A stretch of DNA of 64,000 bases from UBA4782 sp034429195 (GTDB lineage Bacteria; Chloroflexota; Anaerolineae; Anaerolineales; Anaerolineaceae). This document shows positions 44,895 through 53,602 of this stretch, piece by piece (within the stretch, counting starts at the first letter, position 1; the number at the start of each line of letters is the position of its first letter). The position numbers were made by a program, and so were the translations under genes. The stretch covers positions 67,417 to 131,416 of the forward strand of contig DAOUGQ010000019.1 of assembly GCA_034429195.1 (NCBI GenBank), read 5' to 3'. Under the pieces are notes generated by a model that saw nothing but the letters and a program-made list of their open reading frames with translations, was not told the origin of the DNA and did not search any database.

Positions 44895-45273
44895 TCAGGC
44901 TTGCTCCTTTCCTCTTTTCTGGTTTTGACAGAGAATTAATGGTTTCTGCTAGCGCCTGGCTTAAGTTGCCGGCAAATTCGCTGGCATCCACACTCAACTT
45001 TTGATCGGTTCGTAACAGGTTTGCCAATCGTGTAGATGCCATTCCCAACGCGTTCAAACAGCCAGCCATTTGCTCCAGGTCACCATCATCGCTGCTTGCC
45101 AGGTCGAACATGCGCCGGATAAGCACACGTAGCATCCTGATCTCGTCTTTCAATCCATCTGAAACCCGACCAAGGTCTGCATTTTCGAGTTCGCGGAATT
45201 GACGAGAATAGAATCCGTTCTTGAGAGCATTGAGATTTCCAGGTTGCGCTCCGCGCCTGGTGGAATTCGACAT
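44887..45273 (-). CDS. TerS-like small protein, first gene of the phage block
   Basis: A 128-residue protein with the N-terminal RRGAQPGNLNALKNGFYSR motif typical of short proteins encoded just before terminase large subunits, followed by long helices. A small terminase or DNA-recognition role is inferred from motif and position. It has an AAAGGA ribosome site five bases before the start and is preceded by the promoter and LexA-like site described here. Confidence 0.7.
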   Translation of the reverse strand: MSNSTRRGAQPGNLNALKNGFYSRQFRELENADLGRVSDGLKDEIRMLRVLIRRMFDLASSDDGDLEQMAGCLNALGMASTRLANLLRTDQKLSVDASEFAGNLSQALAETINSLSKPEKRKGASLNG

Positions 45274-45286
45274 TGTTATCCTTTCG

Positions 45287-45302
45287 TAGAATATATGTTC
45301 TA
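45287..45302 (-). promoter_or_regulatory. LexA-like operator of the phage block
   Basis: A 16-base dyad, TAGAA-N6-TTCTA. On the minus strand it reads GAAC-N4-ATTC, one base from the GAAC-N4-GTTC box used by Gram-positive-type LexA. It lies 10 bases downstream of the -10, over the expected transcription start, and 14 bases before the first gene. Regulation by LexA is inference. Confidence 0.45.
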
Positions 45303-45311
45303 TTTATTCAA

Positions 45312-45339
45312 AGTATAACGGGGAATTACATTTCGTCAA
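45312..45339 (-). promoter_or_regulatory. Promoter of the phage block
   Basis: On the minus strand TTGACG (45334-45339) and TATACT (45312-45317) are separated by 16 bases. It is the only good promoter found for the 10-kb minus-strand block. The other half of this 400-base gap holds an 8-bp hairpin at 45404-45425 and the next promoter. Confidence 0.65.
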
Positions 45340-45527
45340 CCTGTCGAAATATGCAGGTTTTCTTATCGATAATGTTTTAAATTGGCATCAGACGAATCAT
45401 TCACTTCTCCCCTGATAGGGAGAAGAATTAATAAATTTTTCAGGTGTCTACAAAATCTTAATTCTAGCAACTCACAAAAAGAGAGTCATTTCTAGACTAT
45501 GAATCTCTGAAAATCCCCTGATTTCTA

Positions 45528-45556
45528 TTGACATACACTTTTGAAAACTATATGAT
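45528..45556 (+). promoter_or_regulatory. Sigma70-type promoter of beta-helix gene 2
   Basis: TTGACA (45528-45533), exactly 17 bases, then TATGAT (45551-45556): close to ideal. The leader to the start codon is about 110 bases, similar to that of the paralogous gene. Confidence 0.8.
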
Positions 45557-45673
45557 ATATGTATTAAAAATAAGTGCAGCATTGTTATAGCATGATAATA
45601 CCCTGCCAGTTTTGGGGGGAAATTTAATTTTTTCAGCCTTTAATTAAAAGTTGAATATGTGAAGGAGAGACAG

Positions 45674-48600
45674 ATGAAATGCTCATTTCACCTATATGCA
45701 TTTATGCCAGTGATCCTTATCACGATATTGCTTTTTTCCCTTTTTACTGCGCAGGTAGTATCTGCTGAAGGAGAAATCCCCGAACTACCCGAACCTCCAG
45801 TTGGCGATGCTCAAACGAATCTTTCATCATCAAATGATGATCCTCAGAGGGCAGCTGCACTGCTAGCTGAAAATAATGCAGAGCTTGTAACTGAGAAAGA
45901 AGGGAAACCCCTCACATCTCAATACGCAATCAGCAGTCTCTGCAATTCTGATCCATGGTACCTTGGTGCTGCCTGCCCCGGAGGAAAATGCTTATATACA
46001 ACAACAGATTATGGTGTAAATGCATTGAAAGTTGCGTTAGAAAACTGGTCCTCCAACAAAGGGTATGGCTATCTCTTTATAGAATCATACGGATCACCTT
46101 ATACACTGAATCATTATCAAATAGATGCTGCTACTGGTTATGCAAGTTTGAAAGGCTTGAAATGGGATGAAGCAGGAATCAACAAGCCTCGCATTCAAGG
46201 CTCATTGGAGATTACGAATTTCACTTCCGGGTTTGAAATCAATGGATTATACATTCATACCGATGCTTCTTATCCCATCTTGAGTTTTATGAACAATAAA
46301 GGTCTGGTCAAACTCAACAATGTTGAAATCAGCGACTCCTTTCGAAGCGGAATTGTTATTAATAATCACTCGGGTTCAGTCACTATAAACCAGGTATATG
46401 TCCACGATAATAAATATAATGGTATCGAAATAAATAACTGTGGCAGCGGTATTTCCTGCTTGAATACCGGATATATTCAATTATCTAACAGTACTATCTA
46501 CTCAAATGGAACAAACGGTGTTGATTACAGCGGGCTAAAAATCATGACAGCAGGAGCTGTTACCGTTAACGGGTTAACAGTTGCGAATAATTATGGAAAA
46601 GCTGGGATCGAGATACAAGCAAAAAATTCTTTAACGGTAAAGAACAGCGCTATTGTCGATACGTTACTTGGTGGTCTTCCTCAGATAAATAATGGTATTG
46701 GATTATATTTATTATCTGGTTCTACGGGTAACATTCTTTTCGAAAATGTACTTTTCAAGAACAACGAAGGATCTGGCACCTGGATAGAAACTACAGGGAA
46801 TATCACGCTGAAAAAGGTGCAGGGGTTTAATAACGGTTACTTCGGAGTTAATATTGGAAACGCTGATTTAATCATGAAAACTGCTGGCGGAAAAGCTGTC
46901 TCCATAAGTGATAGTATATTTTCTAACAATAACAATATGAACCTGATGGTATTAGCCAGCGGTGCGGTCACTCTTTCCAATGTGAATGTTCAGTATAGTG
47001 TAAATAAGTATGGAGCGCATTTAGATAACAGCCTGGCTTTAACACCTCAACCGATCATAATCACAGATTCTCAATTCAATTACAACAAAGAACGCGGGCT
47101 CTCAATTTTCAGCAAAGGAGAGATAAAGCTGAACGGTATTCAAATCCATGACAACACTGGAATAAATGAGGCTTTTTATGCTAGTAATAGTGTCACTGGT
47201 GTATCCTCTGGTATTACCTTTCTCAATACACTGGGCTCAAATCAGGTATTTAATAATGCAGATGCCAAATTGGCAATAAGTCTTTCCACCAATGGAAACC
47301 TTCTAATAAACAGCCTGCAGGTCTTTAATAATGGAGGAGATGGATTAATCGCAGAGCATGTTGGCGGAACAATTACATGGAATGGAGGTGGAGCCTGGAA
47401 TAATGGACAGCGTTTGATGCTTAATTATGGTGTCGGTGCAAAACTGGATAATTCTACCGCCAGCCTACCTAAAGCGGTTAACCTGCGCGATTTAAACTTC
47501 AGCAGAAATCTAACAGGAACATTGACCACCTCTTTTGATAAGGGTATTGGATTATATATCTCTTCTAAAGGTACGGTCACCATAACAAATATTGCAGCTA
47601 ATTTCAACGCTCTGGGAGGAGTAGTCATAGATGCAATGAGTGGTGCAGGGAATGTAAACATCCTTTTCACACAGCCTTCAGGGTACAACTCATTTAGTAA
47701 CAATAAAGGTACAGGGATAAAGATTGATTCAATCGGGAAAATCTTACTAAACCGTGTTCAAGCCAATGATAATAAAGGGGCTGGAGCCATCCTTAATGCA
47801 TACGGAACGATAACAATCACAGGAACATCATCACAACCCAGTTTATTTAACGGAAATGAAGGATATTACGACAGCATTTATGGTTCTTTTGCAGGATTAC
47901 AAATTGAGCACGCCAATGGCGTAGTAAAAATCACCAACCTCCAGGCAAACGAAAATCTAGGAAGTGGTGTCTATATTAATGCCAACGGTCCAATTATTCT
48001 AGATGGTCAAAGAAATGAGTTCAACTTGAATTCCGAAGAAGGTGTTAGTATAGAACAACAATACGGCCTTTATATTGATCGTTCCAATGGTTCGGTACTG
48101 TTATTGAACATAGTGGCTGATAGTAATCACGGCGGAGGAGTGTATATCAGGAATCTGGAAGGTAGTGCAGGCGTAACCCTGAACAGCACAATAGCTGGCT
48201 TCACCTCTCAAATCATCAATGGGCAGGGTGATTTTACTAATCGTTACGGATTATATATTGAATCTAGTGGAGCAATTTTGCTCAATCGACTGAACATATC
48301 CGAAAATTCTAATCCTGCAGCATCTATCGTCAATACCTGGGCTTCCATTTCAAAACCAGTTACGGTAACGAACAGCAATTTTAATCAAAACAATGGAAAT
48401 GGGCTGCACATCATCAGCGCAGGAGCAATCGTACTGAACAAAGTAACTGCCAGTGATAACACGAATGGAGCTTATGGTGCATCTCTGTATAATGACACCA
48501 TTAATCTTGGGCAAACGTACAGCCCTATTACCATTATTAACAGCAAGTTTAATAACAATGATGATGATGGTGTTGATGCACAAACTCGGAAAGCTCTGAC

Positions 48601-49114
48601 CATAACATCAGTAACAGCCAGTGGCAATGGTGAATACGGCTTATTCTTGAGAAATGACAGTGGTGATGGAAGTCCCGTGCTGGTGAATGGTTCAAACCAT
48701 TTTCTTGCGAATGCCAGCGAAGGAATTTACATTCGAAGCACCGGGATCGTCACTGCATCGGGCATTGAGTCGGGCAGAAACAATTCTGATGGTATTTACA
48801 TTGAAACCGTAAAACAAGTAACGTTGAGTAATACCTGGGTTTACAATAATGCTTATGGCATTTATATTTCTTCAGCGCCCGTTTCTATAGTTAATATAAC
48901 CAGCATGGCTAATACTGATTCTGGTTTATACATTGAGTATGTCCCCACAGGAGGGAAAGTAAAGCTCACCAACAGCAGCTTTATCTATAATCCGAATAGC
49001 TATGGATTTGAGATCCATTTTGATTCAGGGTTGCCTACGGATTTTGTTATGAGCAATGTGAATTACTTTGGCAACAACCTTGGCAGCGACGCTTATTATT
49101 TAGTATCCTATTAA
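45674..49114 (+). CDS. Large secreted right-handed parallel beta-helix protein (copy 2)
   Basis: A 1146-residue exported protein, paralogous over its length to the gene at 19184-22654. Signal peptide to about residue 31 (ending VSA before EGEIPE), a Pro/Glu/Asp linker, then the shared module with SDPWYLGAACPGGKC near residue 105. The remainder is Asn/Gly/Ile-rich beta-helix coils (SGAITL, NNGYFGVNI, SNNNNGNGLHI types). The C-terminus resembles copy 1 (YFGNNLGSDAY against TFGNDLGADF). ATG 45674 was chosen over GTG 45659 because AAGGAGAG lies just upstream. Likely a surface protein binding or acting on polysaccharide; catalytic residues cannot be assigned. Confidence 0.9.
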   Translation: MKCSFHLYAFMPVILITILLFSLFTAQVVSAEGEIPELPEPPVGDAQTNLSSSNDDPQRAAALLAENNAELVTEKEGKPLTSQYAISSLCNSDPWYLGAACPGGKCLYTTTDYGVNALKVALENWSSNKGYGYLFIESYGSPYTLNHYQIDAATGYASLKGLKWDEAGINKPRIQGSLEITNFTSGFEINGLYIHTDASYPILSFMNNKGLVKLNNVEISDSFRSGIVINNHSGSVTINQVYVHDNKYNGIEINNCGSGISCLNTGYIQLSNSTIYSNGTNGVDYSGLKIMTAGAVTVNGLTVANNYGKAGIEIQAKNSLTVKNSAIVDTLLGGLPQINNGIGLYLLSGSTGNILFENVLFKNNEGSGTWIETTGNITLKKVQGFNNGYFGVNIGNADLIMKTAGGKAVSISDSIFSNNNNMNLMVLASGAVTLSNVNVQYSVNKYGAHLDNSLALTPQPIIITDSQFNYNKERGLSIFSKGEIKLNGIQIHDNTGINEAFYASNSVTGVSSGITFLNTLGSNQVFNNADAKLAISLSTNGNLLINSLQVFNNGGDGLIAEHVGGTITWNGGGAWNNGQRLMLNYGVGAKLDNSTASLPKAVNLRDLNFSRNLTGTLTTSFDKGIGLYISSKGTVTITNIAANFNALGGVVIDAMSGAGNVNILFTQPSGYNSFSNNKGTGIKIDSIGKILLNRVQANDNKGAGAILNAYGTITITGTSSQPSLFNGNEGYYDSIYGSFAGLQIEHANGVVKITNLQANENLGSGVYINANGPIILDGQRNEFNLNSEEGVSIEQQYGLYIDRSNGSVLLLNIVADSNHGGGVYIRNLEGSAGVTLNSTIAGFTSQIINGQGDFTNRYGLYIESSGAILLNRLNISENSNPAASIVNTWASISKPVTVTNSNFNQNNGNGLHIISAGAIVLNKVTASDNTNGAYGASLYNDTINLGQTYSPITIINSKFNNNDDDGVDAQTRKALTITSVTASGNGEYGLFLRNDSGDGSPVLVNGSNHFLANASEGIYIRSTGIVTASGIESGRNNSDGIYIETVKQVTLSNTWVYNNAYGIYISSAPVSIVNITSMANTDSGLYIEYVPTGGKVKLTNSSFIYNPNSYGFEIHFDSGLPTDFVMSNVNYFGNNLGSDAYYLVSY

Positions 49115-49194
49115 GTAACTATCTGTGTGGTTTATAAAGCCATATCGAATTTAATAAAAAGATCGCATAGGAAGATATGCTATTGTATGCTCAG

Positions 49195-49224
49195 CATCCT
49201 CAGAGTTGATTAATTCTGAGGATG
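49195..49224 (+). terminator. Hairpin after beta-helix gene 2
   Basis: A perfect 10-bp inverted repeat (49195-49204 against 49215-49224, 10-base loop) lies 80 bases past the stop. The downstream T run is poor, so termination is likely but not certain. Confidence 0.5.
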
Positions 49225-49299
49225 ATTGATGTCCTTCTACGCAAAAATTATAGTTATAACTTCTATTATTCCTTCAGTTCTTCGCAAAAAAACATACTA

Positions 49300-49329
49300 T
49301 TGTTTTCCTGGAGTTAATAACTGTACAAT
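49300..49329 (+). promoter_or_regulatory. Promoter of the Ser/Thr kinase gene
   Basis: TTGTTT (49300-49305), 18 bases, then TACAAT (49324-49329). It lies 32 bases before the TTG start at 49361 and inside the longer open frame, which argues against the longer protein. Confidence 0.55.
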
Positions 49330-49360
49330 ACTTTTAGCGGTATTTTTTAAGGAAGTAACC

Positions 49361-52300
49361 TTGCCTCTTCAACCAGGACAAATTCTTAATAATCGTTACC
49401 GCATCGCCAAGCAGATTGGAAAGGGCGGGTTTGGCGCTGTTTACCGCGCCTGGGATATGCGCATGAATGGCTCATGTGTTGTAAAAGAAAACCTCGACAC
49501 CTCTCTTGAAGCCCGTAATCAGTTTGAACGTGAAGCCCAGATACTTTTTAAATTAAGACATCCTGGTTTGCCCGTGGTGTTTGACTATTTCAGTGAACCC
49601 GACCAGGGGCTATATCTGGTCATGGATTTTGTGGAAGGGAAAAACCTGGAAGAGATCCAACAGGATTCAGGGGGTGCGATAAATGAAGCTGACGCGGTCA
49701 ATTGGATAAGCCAGGTGTGTGAGGCGCTGGAATACCTGCATGGATATAACCCACCTGTTATTCACCGCGATATCAAACCACAGAATATCATCATCACACC
49801 GGCTGGCAAAGCCATGCTGGTAGATTTTGGGGTAGCCAAACTTTATCAAGCTCAACAAAAAACCACCATTGGAGCACGCGCTATCACCCCCGGATACAGC
49901 CCTCCAGAGCAGTATCTACAGACAGGTACTGACGCACGCAGTGATATCTATTCATTAGGTGCCACTCTCTACACCTTGTTATCGGGGCAGGTACCCCCCG
50001 AAAGTGTGGCTCTCAGTCTGGGAGAATCGCTCCCATCGATTCGAGACATTAATGCTAAAGTCAATCCCGTGCTGGAAGCGGTGGTTAAAAAAGCGATGGC
50101 ACCCCAGAAAAATGCACGGTACGCCACTGCGTCAGAAATGCGTTCTGCACTCCAGGTAAAAGCCATTTCGACTGGACCGGTCGTTCCTGTTTTTACCTCA
50201 ATTCAACCACCAGCGGTGAAACAGCCGGCAATGCCTGCCGCTGTGCCATCAGTCATGCCTTCCACCTTGCATGTTGGCACTACGCAGGCGATTCCAGCAA
50301 AACCCCGTAAACCGACCAACTGGTTGACAATTGCCCTGGGCGGATTGGGTGGATTGATCATCATTGGAGTCATAACCGCTTTTCTCATCTTGCCCCGGTT
50401 GATCAAAAATACTGGCAGTATTGTCGTTAGCAGCACGAAAACCCCGAAACTAACTGAAACAGCATTAAGAACAGAGATCGCAGGCATTATGCCTACCACA
50501 TTGCCAACCGAAACCGCAAAACCGCCTTCACAGTATGGCGGTTGGCTGGAAAAAATTGCTATCTCAGTAGTTTCGCCAGATTCTGCTGTTGCACAATTGC
50601 AAAGTAAAGAACTTGATCTTTATGCGGATAGTCTTGATTTTAATTATTTCGATTCTGTTAACGCTGCAGGATTGGAATACAAAAAATCTTATGGACTATA
50701 TTATGATCTGACCTTCAATCCAATCGGCCCAGAATTTCCAGGCACTGGCAAGCTCAATCCATTCTCCTCCCCAAAGATCCGGGAAGCAATGAACTGGTTG
50801 ATTGACCGTGATTACATCAACCAGCAGTTTTTTAGAGGAAAAGCTGTTCCTAAATATTTCCCACTTACAGTTGGTCTGCCTGATTACAATAACAGTAAAG
50901 AAAAAGCGGATGAGCTGGAAGCTTATTACGCGTATGACTTAGGCAAAGCCAGTGAAGTGATCAGTTCCGAGATGGCATCTATGGGTGCAGTAAAATCCGG
51001 TGGAGTGTGGACCTATAAAGGAGAACCAGTCACTCTAATCTTCCTGATCCGTAATGATTCCGATGGCACTCGGAAGCTTATGGGTGATTATGTGGCTGAC
51101 CAGCTTGAATCCATGGGGTTTTCCATAGATCGGCAATATAAGAAGAGAGACGAGGCTTCTCCAATTTGGCTCGGCAGCGATCCATCGGAAGGCCTATGGA
51201 ATATTTACACAGGATCCTGGGTTACGACCACAATAAATCATAATGAAGGTAGCATTTTCCAGCTGTTTTATTCACCAGATAGCTCTCAAGATGCACAGTT
51301 GTGGAAAGCATATACTCCGACTGAGGAATTTTCAACCCTGTGTGACCTGTTAGCTCAGAATGAATTTGGAAGCAATAATGAACGCCAGGCTGCTCTTGAA
51401 CGTGCGCTTGAGTTATCTTTGCAAGATTCTGTACGTATCTGGTTAATGGAAAATCGCTATTATGTTCCTTACAACAAAGGGATTATATTTGCATCTGACC
51501 TGGTTGGAGGTTTTCAAGGTTCCCAAATGTGGCCTTATACTTTACGCTTCACGAACCAGGTTGGCGGGCAAATGAATATCGGTATGTCAGACCTGTTAAT
51601 CGATCCCTGGAATCCCATTTCGGGTAGTGGCTGGTCTCAAGACCTGGCTCTCATGCGAGCCACTCAAAGTGGAGATGCTTTACTTGATCCCTATACAGGT
51701 CTCGCCTGGCCGCTGAGAATAGAAAAAGCAGAGGTTGTGGTCAAAGAAGGAACTTTGGTCAATCAGACTCTCGATTGGGTCAGTGTATCGACTGTTCCTG
51801 ATATTGCTATCCCGGGTGATGCCTGGGTGGATTGGGATGCCGCTTCGCAGACCTTCATTACTGCGAATGCAAAATATCCCGGTGGGTTGATCGCCAACAA
51901 GAAGGTCATTGTTTATTATCCAGAAGATATGTTTAAAGAAGTGACCTGGCATGATGGCAGTCCATTATCACCTGCTGATTTTGTGATGCATCTGATCATG
52001 ATGTTTGACCGGGGCAAACCGGAAAGTGCCATTTATGATGAATACAACACTTCGGTTTATGATTCTTTCAAGTTGGATTTCAAAGCAATCCGAATAATCT
52101 CAACGGATCCACTGGTCATCGAGTTTTACAGCGATAGAGTGGCTTTGGATGCTGAATTGAACATTCCTGTTCTTTTCCCTACATATACTTCAGGCGAAGC
52201 TCCATGGCATGTTCTTGCATTAAGTAACCTTGCAGAAGCAAATGGTGAATTGGCATATTCTCTTGAAAAGGCAGATGCGCTGGGCATAGAATGGACGAAT

Positions 52301-52585
52301 TTTGTGGGTGGCGCGAGCCTCAATATTTTAAAGCAAAAAATTGGCGAAGCAGCAGCTGAAAATTATATCCCCTATGCACCTACTCTCAACAAGTACATCT
52401 CTACAGAAGAGGTGACTCAGCGATATAAAAACCTGACTAACTGGTTTGACGATCATAATCATTTCTGGTTAGGTACAGGACCATATTATCTGGAAAAAAG
52501 TGACGTAAATGGGAAGCAGCTCTGGCTGGAACGTTACACAAATTCATCTGACGACCTGGAACTTTGGACAGAATTTTCCAAATAA
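49361..52585 (+). CDS. Transmembrane Ser/Thr protein kinase fused to a family-5 solute-binding domain
   Basis: A 1074-residue receptor kinase. The cytoplasmic kinase has the Gly loop GKGGFG (20-25), Lys 42, HRDIKPQN (His 135) and DFG (155-157), so it should be active. A Pro/Ala-rich link leads to one membrane helix (about 320-346). From about 385 to the end it is a peptide/nickel-binding SBP_bac_5 protein (KIREAMNWLIDRDYINQQFF, GSGWSQDLALM, WLERYTNSSDDLELW) placed outside. The fusion suggests that binding of a peptide or metal complex controls phosphorylation. Start TTG 49361 follows AAGGAAG and places the kinase directly at the N-terminus. Confidence 0.9.
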   Translation: MPLQPGQILNNRYRIAKQIGKGGFGAVYRAWDMRMNGSCVVKENLDTSLEARNQFEREAQILFKLRHPGLPVVFDYFSEPDQGLYLVMDFVEGKNLEEIQQDSGGAINEADAVNWISQVCEALEYLHGYNPPVIHRDIKPQNIIITPAGKAMLVDFGVAKLYQAQQKTTIGARAITPGYSPPEQYLQTGTDARSDIYSLGATLYTLLSGQVPPESVALSLGESLPSIRDINAKVNPVLEAVVKKAMAPQKNARYATASEMRSALQVKAISTGPVVPVFTSIQPPAVKQPAMPAAVPSVMPSTLHVGTTQAIPAKPRKPTNWLTIALGGLGGLIIIGVITAFLILPRLIKNTGSIVVSSTKTPKLTETALRTEIAGIMPTTLPTETAKPPSQYGGWLEKIAISVVSPDSAVAQLQSKELDLYADSLDFNYFDSVNAAGLEYKKSYGLYYDLTFNPIGPEFPGTGKLNPFSSPKIREAMNWLIDRDYINQQFFRGKAVPKYFPLTVGLPDYNNSKEKADELEAYYAYDLGKASEVISSEMASMGAVKSGGVWTYKGEPVTLIFLIRNDSDGTRKLMGDYVADQLESMGFSIDRQYKKRDEASPIWLGSDPSEGLWNIYTGSWVTTTINHNEGSIFQLFYSPDSSQDAQLWKAYTPTEEFSTLCDLLAQNEFGSNNERQAALERALELSLQDSVRIWLMENRYYVPYNKGIIFASDLVGGFQGSQMWPYTLRFTNQVGGQMNIGMSDLLIDPWNPISGSGWSQDLALMRATQSGDALLDPYTGLAWPLRIEKAEVVVKEGTLVNQTLDWVSVSTVPDIAIPGDAWVDWDAASQTFITANAKYPGGLIANKKVIVYYPEDMFKEVTWHDGSPLSPADFVMHLIMMFDRGKPESAIYDEYNTSVYDSFKLDFKAIRIISTDPLVIEFYSDRVALDAELNIPVLFPTYTSGEAPWHVLALSNLAEANGELAYSLEKADALGIEWTNFVGGASLNILKQKIGEAAAENYIPYAPTLNKYISTEEVTQRYKNLTNWFDDHNHFWLGTGPYYLEKSDVNGKQLWLERYTNSSDDLELWTEFSK

Positions 52586-52684
52586 TCAGATTGCTATTAT
52601 GCATTCTCCATGATATTCCATTGCTGCTCTCGATGGAAAGATCATAGTGCTTTTTCCCAAAAGGTAAAATAAAGTTCGTTTGGG

Positions 52685-52690
52685 TATAAT
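52685..52690 (+). promoter_or_regulatory. -10 element ahead of the 52723 operon
   Basis: A perfect TATAAT lies 32 bases before ATG 52723, with no clear -35. The first gene has no Shine-Dalgarno site, so its leader is short. This separates the kinase gene from the following operon. Confidence 0.45.
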
Positions 52691-52722
52691 ACGCATTAAT
52701 CCTTTGATCTTCTCATAGAATC

Positions 52723-53592
52723 ATGTCAACACCTGAAAAAAGCCCCGATCCCTCACAAGTCGCCAGGCAGAGGCATGCCCGGCAGATGATTTTTATCGTA
52801 CTGTTCATTCTTGCCATGCTGACATTATCATGGGTCATCTGGCAATCGGCTGGCAAACCTGATGGTAAAAAGGGGATCTCAACAACAGGTGGTACACAAA
52901 TAAATTCCTCAAAGACTCCCCTCCCTTCGAAGATCAAAGAAATACCTGTTTTTACTCTCACAGCTACACAGAATATCCTTCCCACCTCTGCTGATACCAT
53001 TATTGTGCCTAACCGCCCCTGGAAGCCAGTTTCATCATCTTATTTTCGTTCTACAGCCGACCTCCAAAATGAATGGCGGAACCTGACTGCATTGGGTTTC
53101 GTTTATGATTTAGAACCTTACCAAAATCTGCCGGCATTGCATCTATCCTTTATTGACCCAATCTGGGTAAAAATCCTGGATCAAGACGGAAATAGGATAG
53201 ATGAATTGCAAGATATGCAGTTGGAAGCCAACCTGGCTTTCGAAAAGAACCAGGGACAAATTACTCTTGCAGTACGATATAACGATGAAAATAATTACTA
53301 CGGTCTGATGTTAAACCAGAAACGATGGTCGCTCGTCAAAATAGTGAATGGCATATCTACTGAACTGGCGAGTGGAGAAACCACCCATACCCTTGCGAAT
53401 GGAGGTTGGGGTTGGTACAGAATCGGTTGTATTCAAAACCAGCTCTTTGTTTGGGATGAAAATAATGAAATTGCAGCTATTTCCGATACCTCTCTCTCCC
53501 TTGGGAGAGCTGCGATTGGTTTTCTTCCTGATGCGAAAAGTGGTAAAGTATACTTATATTATTACCGATTAATGGCGCGCAGTTCTGATTGA
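52723..53592 (+). CDS. Membrane-anchored protein with concanavalin-like outer domain
   Basis: A 289-residue protein with a short cytoplasmic part, one membrane helix (about 24-46), a Ser/Thr/Pro linker and an outside domain from about 110. The outer part has the beta-sandwich style of LamG/DUF1080-like lectin folds (ANLAFEKNQGQITLAVRYNDENNYYGLMLNQKRWSLVK, GWGWYRIGCIQNQLFVWDENNEIA, LGRAAIGFLPDAKSGKVYLYYYRL). It probably binds a sugar or polymer. It starts a four-gene group with the WD40 lipoprotein, kinase and hydrolase. Confidence 0.75.
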   Translation: MSTPEKSPDPSQVARQRHARQMIFIVLFILAMLTLSWVIWQSAGKPDGKKGISTTGGTQINSSKTPLPSKIKEIPVFTLTATQNILPTSADTIIVPNRPWKPVSSSYFRSTADLQNEWRNLTALGFVYDLEPYQNLPALHLSFIDPIWVKILDQDGNRIDELQDMQLEANLAFEKNQGQITLAVRYNDENNYYGLMLNQKRWSLVKIVNGISTELASGETTHTLANGGWGWYRIGCIQNQLFVWDENNEIAAISDTSLSLGRAAIGFLPDAKSGKVYLYYYRLMARSSD

Positions 53593-53602
53593 GGAGGTAA
53601 GA

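Noticed and set aside
45404..45425. Terminator between the phage block and beta-helix gene 2
   Set aside because: An 8-bp hairpin exists, but no gene on the + strand ends there, so its role is unclear.
35093..45660. Attachment-site duplication or tRNA at the ends of the phage block
   Set aside because: No tRNA gene and no direct repeat flanking the block was found by eye; the GTCATTGCGA copies are dispersed repeats, one of them internal.
49226..49360. Longer N-terminus of the Ser/Thr kinase
   Set aside because: The extra residues are not kinase-like and a promoter lies inside them; the TTG at 49361 has a ribosome site and starts the kinase properly.
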